Program-made: the position numbers and the translations under genes
Assembly (NCBI RefSeq): GCF_000516515.1
Contig: NZ_KI911784.1
Coordinates: 2,078,881-2,142,880, forward strand
Source of the DNA: Chloroflexus sp. Y-396-1
GTDB taxonomy: Bacteria; Chloroflexota; Chloroflexia; Chloroflexales; Chloroflexaceae
Direction: 5' to 3'
Length of the DNA: 64,000 nt
Shown: one piece after another, positions 26,148-34,620 of the stretch
Position numbering within the stretch: position 1 is the first letter of the stretch
Layout: each line of letters begins with the position of its first letter
The notes under the pieces: generated by a model
Told to the model about the DNA's origin: nothing
Seen by the model: the letters and a program-made list of their open reading frames with translations, nothing else
Database searches by the model: none

Positions 26148-27683
26148 ATGCTTGATCTTCTTATTCCGCGTTATCCTGATGTCATAACGGTTGCCCGGCG
26201 TAATGAACGCCGCTGGTGGATCCTCTTCCTGGTGGTTTGTGTCCTGAGCGGGGTCGTACTGGTACTTCTGAGCCGCCGCATGAGTCCTGAAGCAGTGTTA
26301 TCGTTTCTCATCTTTGGCGGCGTGTTGGTTACAACAGCAATCCATCCTCGCTTTGGTGTGTATGCGATCCTCGGCCTAACCCTGTTTGGGGATCGTTCCC
26401 TCCATCCGTGGTATCCCTTCACCAAAAATCTGTCGAGTCCCGAATCGATCATGTATGTATCCGACTCGTTCTCGTTTAGTCCGCTGGAACTGGCGATTGT
26501 CTGGACACTGTTAGTCTGGATTGTACGAGCAGCTACCGAGCGGCGACTACGAATTCACTTTGGCCCTCTGTTCTGGCCGGCGGCGGTCTTTTTGGTGTTT
26601 AATGCCATTGGTCTGGTATACGGATTAGCCAATGGTGGGAATCGGGTCATTGCCTTATGGGAAGTACGAGCAATCTTCTATCTGCCGCTGATGTTGTTGC
26701 TGGCCGGGAATCTAATTGAAAATCGTGCACAACTGAATACACTCTTCTGGGTGGCGACAATTGCATTGTTTGCCAAGGGGGTCGCTGGCGTCTGGTACGT
26801 GCATGACGTTTTGAAATGGAATCTGGAAGGGGTGGAACGGATCGCAGAGCACGCGATGTCCATTCACTTCAACTTCTTTTTCGTCTTACTGGTTGCCGCC
26901 TGGCTGTATCACGACAGTGCCGTCCGACGCTTCTCGATGACACTGATGGCGCCCTTTGTCCTCTTCAGTCTGATCGCTAATTTTCGGCGGGCCGGTTTTC
27001 TTACGCTCGGTATGGCCCTTGGTCTAATCGTTCTGCTGCTCTACATCGAGAAGCGACGCCTATTCTATATCATTGCGCCAACCAGTGCGCTCGGTTTTGC
27101 AGCTTATCTGGTGGTCTTCTGGAACAACCAGGGGCCGCTGGGGGCGCTCGCACGCGCGGTTCGCTCGGTTATCGGTCAGCCTAGTGCTCGCGACGCAGCA
27201 TCAAACATTTATCGCGATCTGGAAAATATTAACATTATGTTTACTATTCGTAATGCACCGCTGACCGGGATCGGATTTGGGAACAAGTTTCATCTCCTCG
27301 TTCCCCTTCCCGACATCAGTGTATTCGAGTGGTGGGAGTATATCACGCACAACTCGATTATGTGGGTCTGGATGAAGATCGGTGTAGTTGGGTTCTATGC
27401 CCTTATCCTTTTGCTGGCATTGACGATGCTCTACGGCGCCCGCATGGTACGTTTGATGCCGCATGGTCAACTACGGGTCTTTGCGCTAACTGCTACCCTT
27501 TACATCTTTACTCACTTCGTCTACGCCTACGTTGATATGTCGTGGGAAGGTGGGAGTATGGTCTTTGTCGGCACGATGATGGGCGTGATCAACGCCTTAC
27601 CTCAAATTGCGGCTGCGCGCTCTGCGCCATCCTGGCCCTGGCGAGTTTTTCAGGCTGAGCCGGTAGTGCAGAATAGGGTTTAG
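26148..27683 (+). CDS. O-antigen ligase/polymerase family protein (Wzy/WaaL-like)
   Basis: A 511-residue integral membrane protein with about twelve helices and a large outer loop (about 330-400). The Wzy_C-type segment is seen as NAPLTGIGFGNKF followed by THNSIMWVWMKIGVVGF (about 385-425), with the conserved His in the HN motif. Such proteins polymerise repeat units or ligate polysaccharide to an anchor on the outer face of the membrane. ATG 26148 with GGTGG upstream is preferred to the GTG at 26136. It is the fourth gene of block 2. Confidence 0.85.
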   Translation: MLDLLIPRYPDVITVARRNERRWWILFLVVCVLSGVVLVLLSRRMSPEAVLSFLIFGGVLVTTAIHPRFGVYAILGLTLFGDRSLHPWYPFTKNLSSPESIMYVSDSFSFSPLELAIVWTLLVWIVRAATERRLRIHFGPLFWPAAVFLVFNAIGLVYGLANGGNRVIALWEVRAIFYLPLMLLLAGNLIENRAQLNTLFWVATIALFAKGVAGVWYVHDVLKWNLEGVERIAEHAMSIHFNFFFVLLVAAWLYHDSAVRRFSMTLMAPFVLFSLIANFRRAGFLTLGMALGLIVLLLYIEKRRLFYIIAPTSALGFAAYLVVFWNNQGPLGALARAVRSVIGQPSARDAASNIYRDLENINIMFTIRNAPLTGIGFGNKFHLLVPLPDISVFEWWEYITHNSIMWVWMKIGVVGFYALILLLALTMLYGARMVRLMPHGQLRVFALTATLYIFTHFVYAYVDMSWEGGSMVFVGTMMGVINALPQIAAARSAPSWPWRVFQAEPVVQNRV

Positions 27684-27713
27684 CCTTTTGTGCATTTTTC
27701 GTATGAGTGAGTC

Positions 27714-27905
27714 CACTGCAAAAATTCACCATGGAGCACACAGAGCACGCAGAGCGTCTAAGATTTATGAAAAAAAGGATAATTTTTGGCTATTGGATGC
27801 ATGTAAGAAAAATTTCACAACCCTATGTTCAATGAAAGATAAAATTATCTTTAGTCTCTGTGATCTCCGTGGTCTCTGTGGTGAGAAAATACCCTTTTTG
27901 CAGTG
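27714..27905 (+). mobile_element. MITE-like element, copy 2
   Basis: 192 bp with the same 11-bp terminal inverted repeats as 981-1173 but in opposite orientation. It lies 30 bases after the ligase stop and fills most of the 364-bp gap to the next gene. No flanking target duplication is clear; a short ATGAGT-like similarity outside both ends may be an extension of the terminal repeat. Confidence 0.7.
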
Positions 27906-28047
27906 AAGTCATGAGTCGTTTGGGAGCCGAACCACAGCTCAACGGTGATGGGATTGAGCGGTCGTTAGCTATCGATTACAGGGAATGTTGCATTTGTCGT
28001 TGTAATTGAGGATAAGAACGGTCTGAGATACCTGCGAGGCACTAGAA

Positions 28048-28896
28048 ATGCGATACGCACTCGTTGTAGGTTTCGTGTTGGCTGGTCTAATATTGTCGAG
28101 TTGTGTATCTGAAGTACCTCTTGGGGTGCCATTGTCAGGCGGCAGTTCTGGCCTTCCACCCACAGCAATGGGAACTAGGCATCGCGTGCTGCCGTTAAAA
28201 GTTTCCTGGCAAATTCAATACACCGGTGTGATCGATGTTGATCTGAACGTAGAGATGTTTAACCTGGATTTATTCGATACACCACCTGATATTATTGAAA
28301 CACTACATCAACGCGGTATTTTCGTAATGTGCTATTTTAGTGCAGGTTCTTATGAGGATTGGCGACCTGATGCTTCCCAATTTCCATCAGAGATCTTAGG
28401 CAAAGAAATGATGGGATGGTTAGGGGAGCGATGGCTTGATATTCGTCGTCTCGACGTTCTTGCCCCTGTAATAGAAGCACGACTCGAACTGGCGGTGCAG
28501 AAAGGTTGCGATGGCGTTGATCCGGACAATGTGAATGGTTATGTAAACGATTCGGGTTTTCCGTTGACGTATGAAGATCAGCTTGCTTACAATATCTTTC
28601 TTGCTCAGGCAGCTCATGCTCGTGGCCTTGCCATTGGCTTAAAAAATGACCTCGCGCAAATCCCTGATTTGTTACCCTACTTCGACTGGATGCTCAATGA
28701 AGAGTGCTTCACTTTTCGGGAGTGTGATCAACTTCTTCCCTTCGTTCAGTCGGGAAAGCCTGTCTTTGTGATAGAGTACCAACTTCCACCGCAAGCGTTT
28801 TGCTCGCAAGCCAATCAAATGTCTCTGAATGCCCTCCATAAGAATCTGGAATTAGACGCTTACCGAACCGATTGTCAACAGTTTCCTTCGCAATAG
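28048..28896 (+). CDS. Lipoprotein, GH114 endo-alpha-1,4-polygalactosaminidase family
   Basis: A 282-residue protein. It has a signal with lipobox LSSC (Cys 19), a short linker, then a GH114-type TIM barrel: WQIQYTG near 53, FVMCYFSAGSYEDWRPD near 94-110, CDGVDPDNVNGY near 154-165, and NEECFTF near 219. The Asp residues of the third motif are the expected catalytic residues. The family cleaves galactosamine-containing polymers such as those of Pel-type biofilms. Given the location, it may process or turn over the cell's own exopolysaccharide. GAGG precedes the ATG. Confidence 0.82.
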   Translation: MRYALVVGFVLAGLILSSCVSEVPLGVPLSGGSSGLPPTAMGTRHRVLPLKVSWQIQYTGVIDVDLNVEMFNLDLFDTPPDIIETLHQRGIFVMCYFSAGSYEDWRPDASQFPSEILGKEMMGWLGERWLDIRRLDVLAPVIEARLELAVQKGCDGVDPDNVNGYVNDSGFPLTYEDQLAYNIFLAQAAHARGLAIGLKNDLAQIPDLLPYFDWMLNEECFTFRECDQLLPFVQSGKPVFVIEYQLPPQAFCSQANQMSLNALHKNLELDAYRTDCQQFPSQ

Positions 28897-28945
28897 GCAC
28901 GTTGCAATCATCGCTAATAACTGTGATACTTAGGATAACCATCGT

Positions 28946-29746
28946 ATGCGTGTGCGGATAATCTACATTCTGTGCCTTATCTTACTCTTGACCGGCTGTG
29001 GTCGTCGTCTAAGCGTTGATATACCGACTGCCGCTGCACCGACGCCAACTATTGCCCCCTTTTTTCAAGATCGACCTACTGCCACGCCCTTCGTTCCACC
29101 ACCAACCCGTACACCGCTGCCTTCTCAACCACCAAGGACGCCAACCGCTGCGGGCAGTACTACCAATGACATCAGCAATTTGCAGGTTGTACCGGTGTAC
29201 CGCGATGCGCTCAGTACCGGTTGGAGTATTACCAACAGTGCATTGCTCACTAGTTTGACGTTGACCGAGACCAACATTGTGGCGCTGGGTCGGTACGCAA
29301 TTGCGGTGACGCCTAGTGAGAGTACTGGTGTTTTGTTCTTTACCGTTACGCCTGATAGCGGGCTTGAATTACGACGCGATCGGGTGGCAGCCTTGCGCTT
29401 ACGGCTTAGCGGTGGTGATACACCGATTGCCAATGACGCCATGACGATTTCGGTGGTAGGGAGCAATCGCGTTCCCTACTGGCTGCCCAATGACGATTCG
29501 GTGACGCTAGCAGGGCGGGTGACCAATAGCACTGAGCCATTGTTTCCAGAGACCCGGCTCTACTTTCTTGGGCTTAATCGGGCCATCGCAGCCGGGGAAT
29601 GGGCCGAAATTTATGTCTGGCTCGATGATTTAATCTACGAACCGGAATATACCTATGTGACCGGTTTTTACCTCAAAACGAGCAGCGATCTGGTACCGAA
29701 ATATTACGTCGATCAGATCGAATGGCTTGTGCGCGATCAGCCATAG
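28946..29746 (+). CDS. Lipoprotein with beta-sandwich domain, function unknown
   Basis: A 266-residue protein with a signal peptide and lipobox LTGC (Cys 18), a 50-residue Pro/Thr linker (about 25-75), and a beta-rich domain (about 85-266) resembling a galactose-binding-like fold (VALGRYAIAVTPSESTGVLFF ... YYVDQIEWLV, the usual closing strand of such domains). It follows the GH114 gene by 49 bases and may bind the same glycan. No catalytic motif is seen. Confidence 0.6.
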   Translation: MRVRIIYILCLILLLTGCGRRLSVDIPTAAAPTPTIAPFFQDRPTATPFVPPPTRTPLPSQPPRTPTAAGSTTNDISNLQVVPVYRDALSTGWSITNSALLTSLTLTETNIVALGRYAIAVTPSESTGVLFFTVTPDSGLELRRDRVAALRLRLSGGDTPIANDAMTISVVGSNRVPYWLPNDDSVTLAGRVTNSTEPLFPETRLYFLGLNRAIAAGEWAEIYVWLDDLIYEPEYTYVTGFYLKTSSDLVPKYYVDQIEWLVRDQP

Positions 29747-29768
29747 CTGATTGTGGAGACAGCCCACT

Positions 29769-29793
29769 GGGGCGCACCACGATGCGCCCCTTT
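29769..29793. terminator. Bidirectional terminator between convergent genes
   Basis: Stem GGGGCGCA / TGCGCCCC with loop CCACGA, followed by TTT on the plus strand. It lies in the 54-bp gap between the stops at 29746 and 29801. Confidence 0.7.
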
Positions 29794-29800
29794 GCGCCGC

Positions 29801-30985
29801 TCATGTCAGTGCCTGACCGCTCTCGTGATCGAACCAGCAGAGGGGAGTTTGATCAATGACAATGGTCACCGGTCGACCGGGTTGCAAGCGTCGCTCATCC
29901 ACATCACGGAAAAGTGCTGCCAGCAGCGGCTGATGGGGTAGGCGCAACCAGACCACGACTTCACCGATCAGCGGCTCAATCGTCTCGATGGTTGCGTTGA
30001 GTTGACCAGCAGGATGTGCCTCTGCCGGTAGTTGCGCATCAGCAAGGTAGATAGCCGCGGGTGGAATACCTACCTGCACCGGCATACCAGCGTAGCGAGC
30101 GAGAAATGAATGGGAGGACAGCATCAGTTCACAGCCGGGGCCAAGCTGAACTATAACATTGTTGGCCTCAACAAGCACCTTCCCAATCAGGATGTTCATT
30201 GGTGGTGAGCCGAGAAAGCCGGCAACGAAGACATTAGCCGGTCTGGTAAGTAATTCCTCCGGGGTGCCAATCTGTTGCAAACGACCGTTGTGCAGAATAG
30301 CCAACCGGTCTGCCATCGCCAGGGCTTCGTTCTGATCATGAGTGACATAAATACTCGGTTTTCCTTTCATCCGATGTAACATCTGAATATCCCGGCGGGC
30401 CTGAGCACGTAGTTTGGGGTCGAGATTCGAGATGGGTTCGTCAAACAGATACAGGTCGGCATCACGAGCCAAAACGCGAGCCAGGGCGACACGCTGCTGT
30501 TCACCACCTGACAGATCGTTGATATTACGATCGAGCAGATTACTCAGGCGCAAGCGTTCGGCCGCATCGCGTACCCGTGCGTCAATCTCAGCACGGGGGA
30601 GTTTACGCGCCTCTAATCCGTAGGCGATATTTTGGTAGACGTTCATTCCAGGATATAGGCCATAATCCTGAAACACCATCCCTAAATTGCGTTCCCGCGA
30701 CGACAGTGCCAGCAGATCACGCCCGTTCAAGGTAATACTGCCGTTGTCTGGACGTTCGATACCACTTAAGATTTTCAGTAGAGTACTTTTGCCGCTTCCT
30801 GATGGCCCCAATAGTACCAAAAATTCGCCATTACCAACGGTGAATGAAATATCATCGAGAATAGTTCGTTCACCGAATCGTTTTGTAATCCGGGAAAATG
30901 TTGGTATGTCGGAGGCCGTGTGTGGTATGTCCATACAAGCACTCATCCAGAAGCAGAGAACTATGAGCCAGATCGAACGTTTCAT
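29801..30985 (-). CDS. ABC sugar-importer ATPase (MalK/UgpC type) with an odd signal-like N-terminus
   Basis: A 394-residue protein. The ATPase domain (about 28-260) has Walker A GPSGSGKST, a Q loop (VFQDYG), signature LSGGEQQRVALARVLARD, Walker B LYLFDEP and H-loop VTHD. An OB-fold regulatory domain follows (about 265-390), as in sugar importers. Residues 1-17 (MKRSIWLIVLCFWMSAC) look like a lipoprotein signal, which makes no sense for a cytoplasmic ATPase. Its ATG overlaps the GH35 stop as ATGA. The normal ATPase start may be ATG 30934 (MDIPHTASD). No permease or binding-protein gene is adjacent, so it may be a remnant of an internal deletion. Confidence 0.82.
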   Translation of the reverse strand: MKRSIWLIVLCFWMSACMDIPHTASDIPTFSRITKRFGERTILDDISFTVGNGEFLVLLGPSGSGKSTLLKILSGIERPDNGSITLNGRDLLALSSRERNLGMVFQDYGLYPGMNVYQNIAYGLEARKLPRAEIDARVRDAAERLRLSNLLDRNINDLSGGEQQRVALARVLARDADLYLFDEPISNLDPKLRAQARRDIQMLHRMKGKPSIYVTHDQNEALAMADRLAILHNGRLQQIGTPEELLTRPANVFVAGFLGSPPMNILIGKVLVEANNVIVQLGPGCELMLSSHSFLARYAGMPVQVGIPPAAIYLADAQLPAEAHPAGQLNATIETIEPLIGEVVVWLRLPHQPLLAALFRDVDERRLQPGRPVTIVIDQTPLCWFDHESGQALT

Positions 30986-32970
30986 ATAATGTCTGCCGTT
31001 AAGGTATATTCTTGACCGCCAATGTAGGCAAGATCGCCTGGAATCGGCAGCGTAAAGGTCTGTTCATTCCACGTAAAACGCGGTGCGACAGACTGCCTGA
31101 CAAACCGGTTTGCCCCCTTTATGATCACATCCGTCACCCGGCCATGTTCAACACGAGCAATCACACCTCCGGCTGGTGCTGCCTGTACCGTCGCTGTGTA
31201 TTGAGTATGACCGAGCCGAATCTGTATTTGTACCGGTTCGGTTTGATCAACTGCTAACAATATGGTTACGAAGAGCAGCTCTCGTTGCGGGTGGGTACGC
31301 AGCCAGACATCGGCATGGCCCGTCACCGACAGCCAGGCTGCTGGTGCAACTGTTGGCATCGTTTGAGATTGCACTGTGGTTGTTGGGAAGACGGTCGGCA
31401 AGTTAGGGCCAATCCAGATCAGTTCGCCATCGTGGGCGAGATAATCTTGCAGGAGTTGCTGCGCTGCCTCACTTAGCCCGCTAGGTGCTGCAACGTAGAG
31501 TTGTCGATACGGTAAAAGATCTGCCAGTGTGGCTGCGTCAAGGTTGATCAAGCCATAATCGCGGTGGGCCTGTCTGGCAGCGCGCATAAATTGTGCGAGA
31601 TAAGCGCCGTGGCGGGGTGCAGTGTCCGGTTTCCAGACATCGAGACGCACGCTCTGTAATGAGAAACCCCACGCCAGATCACGCAACGGATGACTAGTGG
31701 TAAACTCATCGCCATAACGGTGGAAGAAATCGACCAACCAGCGCACAATCTCAGCTTTGGCTGTCCAGTGTCCTTCGTGGGTGATCAGTGGATGGTCAGG
31801 GTAAGGAATCTGCGGCAAGACGGTCAACTGAGGATCGAACGCGCCGGTTGCTACACCGGTGTAAACGTTAAAACCGAGCGCACCGGCATTCATCACTAGC
31901 AGAGTCTGGTAGAAACTGGTACTGGCATCGCTATATGCTGCGTCGTACAATTCGGCAAAGCCCCAATTTTCTTCCAGATTAACGCCGGGATAACGGCGAG
32001 CTACCAGTGCATAACGGTCGAATGCTGATGGATTGGCCGAGACATCACCGACCCAGTTGGTGAAACCGTAGGTAAGCCCTGACCAACGTTCTGGTTCAAC
32101 CCTGGTGAGCCAGGCATCGAGGCCATACGGTTCGGCCAGAGGGGGATTCTGGTTCACCAATACCGGAAGGGTGGTCTGTAATGGTGCAGCCCACATATGG
32201 AATAGTTCAGCAATATACCACGCCTGAAACTCACCCCAATCAATGAGAAGCTGATGTGGCGTTGTCTCAGTTAGTGGTAAACGTGGCGGCGTCACTGCCT
32301 GTCAATCAACGTAATTGCCCTGGTAGGCGGTGCATAATGCAGCTAGATCGCGATATTTTGCGGCCAGAAAACGGGCAAACTGAGCTAACCCACTAGGGCT
32401 GTAATCGTAAGCCCACGGGGCTGCCTGTCCATCAGAATAAAAACCCTCGTTGCCAATTTGTATGGCAATAATGAGACCAGCCGATTCGGCAAAGGGGAGC
32501 AAAATATGCTCGCGGATCGCCGTCATCCACTGCTCGACTAGCTTGCGGAACGTCGGATCGAAAGGGGCAGGCAATAGCCACAATTCTGGTGACTTGCTGG
32601 TTTCATCAAGACGAGCGCCATTCCACAATCGCGGCGTACCGCTGTGATCGCGGATCGATGTAATCGGGGCAAACAACGGGCAGACCCAGTCAGGTAATCC
32701 GCCGTAATTTAGCTCTGCATGCACAAACGGGCCGGGTTTGATGATCACCTGGAGATCAAGCTGGTGACATAGTTGTAAAAAATGATGTACGTTGCGGTTC
32801 GGTTTTGTCTGACCGTAGAAATCTGGTTTCATATGGGCTATCGGTTGATGATGTCGTCATGGAATGTAGCACGTCACTACCGACATACCCATCGCCTTGA
32901 TCTGATGGAGCCGGTCAGCCCAATTGGTTGGGTGATCGCGGTAGTAGGGATAGTCGACTGAAAGTAACAT
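30982..32970 (-). pseudogene. GH35 beta-galactosidase gene interrupted by two in-frame TGA codons
   Basis: One continuous frame from ATG 32970 (GGAG upstream) to 30982, 662 codons, broken only by TGA at 32857-32859 and 32302-32304. Seen: YPYYRDHPTNWADRLHQIK, then CYIP-TGA-RHHQP where GH35 enzymes have a conserved PW, VIIKPGPFVHAE, IQIGNEG (acid/base Glu), then NYVD-TGA-QAVTPPR, where related enzymes often have Trp before the PPR motif. Both stops thus replace likely Trp codons (TGG to TGA). There is no frameshift. It lies between the ROK regulator and the ABC ATPase, forming a former galactoside operon. Alternatives are sequencing error or UGA readthrough. Confidence 0.8.
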
Positions 32971-33021
32971 GACGAGAATTTCTCCAGGAATGTACTGACA
33001 GAATTACACCAGTATCTTCTT

Positions 33022-34245
33022 TCATTCGTTATCCAAATGACTAGATATTCCTCGTTTCTGAAAACGCTTGTGACCTTGAAAAAACCGTTCCAATACCAGG
33101 CAAGCAGCACCTGTGCAAACTGCCTCCTGGCCGAGTTGACCAAGACATATATCGAGATTGCGCAGCGATGGTGGGAGGGCATACTGGGTTAGATAAGGCC
33201 GAACAGCATTGAGAAGCGTTTCGCCGAGGAGCGAGCCAACCCAGCCGCCGAGAACGATCCGTTCGGGGTTAAACAAATTGGCGAGATTGGCTAAACCTAG
33301 ACCAAGATACTGCGCCGTTGTGTCTAATACCCGTTGTGCAGATATGTCGCCAGAGCGCCATGCCTCGTGCAGTGCATACAAACCGGCAACCTGATCATTT
33401 GTCACGGCAGCATCGGTCATTTCTACCCACGTGCGCAAGATACCGGGTGCCCCGACGTAAGCCTCGAGGCAGCCATGACTACCGCAACGACATTGCCGAC
33501 CACCTGGTAGCAGCTTGGTATGTCCCCACTCACCAGCACTGTTTGTCGCTCCTCGATACAACTCACCGTGCGTGATAATGCCTGCACCGACGTCGGTGCC
33601 AATCAGGATAACTGCTAGATGTCTGGCATTGCGTCCGGCGCCAAACCACGATTCGGCCAGGGTCATGGCCTTTGCTCCGTTGTCAATGTAGATCGGCGCC
33701 GGAAGATACGCCTGTAACAGCCGATAAAGCTGTACGCTTTCCCAATGCCAATGCGGTGCAGCAACTGCTATATCGCCATCATGTTCTACTACTCCCGGTA
33801 CGCCTATACCAATCCCTAACACCTGCTCCGAATCTATGCCAGTTGCCTGAACCAATTCTCGCCACGCACGTGCGATTAACTGCACATCAGTGTCAGGGTG
33901 GCTCTCTTTCACCGGTAAGCGCACCTGATGTAGGCAGCGTAGCGTAAAATCAAACAACTCCATCTGCAAGTGGGTCTCACCCAGATCAACCCCGACCAAC
34001 ATGCAGAATGTCGGATTTGGTGCAAGGAGGACTCGTGGCCGTCCACCTTCCGATTCAATACTGCCTTGCTCGTAGATTACACGCTCGTCGAGCAGTTCGG
34101 CCACGATGTTTGTCACTGCACCAGGACTGAGACCTGTCACCTGACTCAGTTCGAGCCGGCTGCACGGTGCGTGCAAAAATAGGTACCTCAGAATGGCCTC
34201 GCGATTGCGCTGCCGCAAGTTGGGAGAACGGTTTGGCTGTTGCAT
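33022..34245 (-). CDS. ROK family transcriptional regulator (NagC/XylR-like)
   Basis: A 407-residue protein. It has an N-terminal winged helix (about 12-65; SRLELSQVTGLSPGAVTNIVAELL) and a ROK sugar-kinase-like domain (about 80-390) with the phosphate loop GVDLGETHLQMELFD, GTDVGAGIITHGELYRGATNSAGEWGH and the zinc motif CRCGSHGC. The Asp of the kinase-type GxPG region (GIGVPGVVE) is present, but regulators usually do not phosphorylate sugar. It probably represses the GH35/ABC locus just downstream and itself, with a galactoside as inducer. A palindrome covers its -10 box. Confidence 0.9.
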   Translation of the reverse strand: MQQPNRSPNLRQRNREAILRYLFLHAPCSRLELSQVTGLSPGAVTNIVAELLDERVIYEQGSIESEGGRPRVLLAPNPTFCMLVGVDLGETHLQMELFDFTLRCLHQVRLPVKESHPDTDVQLIARAWRELVQATGIDSEQVLGIGIGVPGVVEHDGDIAVAAPHWHWESVQLYRLLQAYLPAPIYIDNGAKAMTLAESWFGAGRNARHLAVILIGTDVGAGIITHGELYRGATNSAGEWGHTKLLPGGRQCRCGSHGCLEAYVGAPGILRTWVEMTDAAVTNDQVAGLYALHEAWRSGDISAQRVLDTTAQYLGLGLANLANLFNPERIVLGGWVGSLLGETLLNAVRPYLTQYALPPSLRNLDICLGQLGQEAVCTGAACLVLERFFQGHKRFQKRGISSHLDNE

Positions 34246-34256
34246 AGTTATTTCAC

Positions 34257-34271
34257 GACTTATTTTAAGTC
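34257..34271. promoter_or_regulatory. Operator palindrome GACTTA-N3-TAAGTC on the ROK promoter
   Basis: Perfect 6-bp arms centred on the -10 hexamer, 11-26 bases before the ROK start codon. This is the position expected of an autorepression site. Confidence 0.6.
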
Positions 34272-34291
34272 ATAGAAAAAAATAATGTCAA
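34262..34291 (-). promoter_or_regulatory. Promoter of the ROK-GH35-ABC locus
   Basis: Minus strand -35 TTGACA (34286-34291), 18-bp spacer, -10 TAAAAT (34262-34267). Confidence 0.65.
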
Positions 34292-34350
34292 GAGGGAAGG
34301 TTATCCGAATCGGAACTTGCAACAGTTTCCGGTTTCTTCATACCAGAGAG

Positions 34351-34400
34351 CGCAGGTTGTCGGCCAACATCCTGCGTAGGGTGGAGGGAGCCTTACCCTA
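34351..34400. other. Two adjacent hairpins in the 34292-34620 gap
   Basis: Stem 1 is CGCAGG/CCTGCG (34351-34376) with an inner TTG/CAA. Stem 2 is TAGGGT/ACCCTA (34377-34400). They abut without a gap. The rest of the 34292-34620 gap is GC-rich with no gene. It could be a structured leader or a small RNA, but nothing matches a family I know. Confidence 0.3.
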
Positions 34401-34620
34401 GGCCCACCCACAAGCGGGGCTAGAGGGAACTTTCTTACCGGTATGGTGCGGGCATAGTCGGCGAGACGATGGTGCAGGGCCGCAGACTACTGTCGCAACG
34501 GGTCGCACTGAAACTATCCGTTCGCTGCCTTTCGTGCGCTGACTCTAGCGTATGGTGGAGTTGGATATGGGTTTCGTTGACAGGATTGGTATAGTTTCTC
34601 ACCTGTTATCCTATCCTTCT

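Noticed and set aside
32877-33182. 101-residue frame opposite the ROK/GH35 junction
   Set aside because: It crosses the end of the ROK gene and the true GH35 start (ATG 32970) in another frame, and has no protein-like features.
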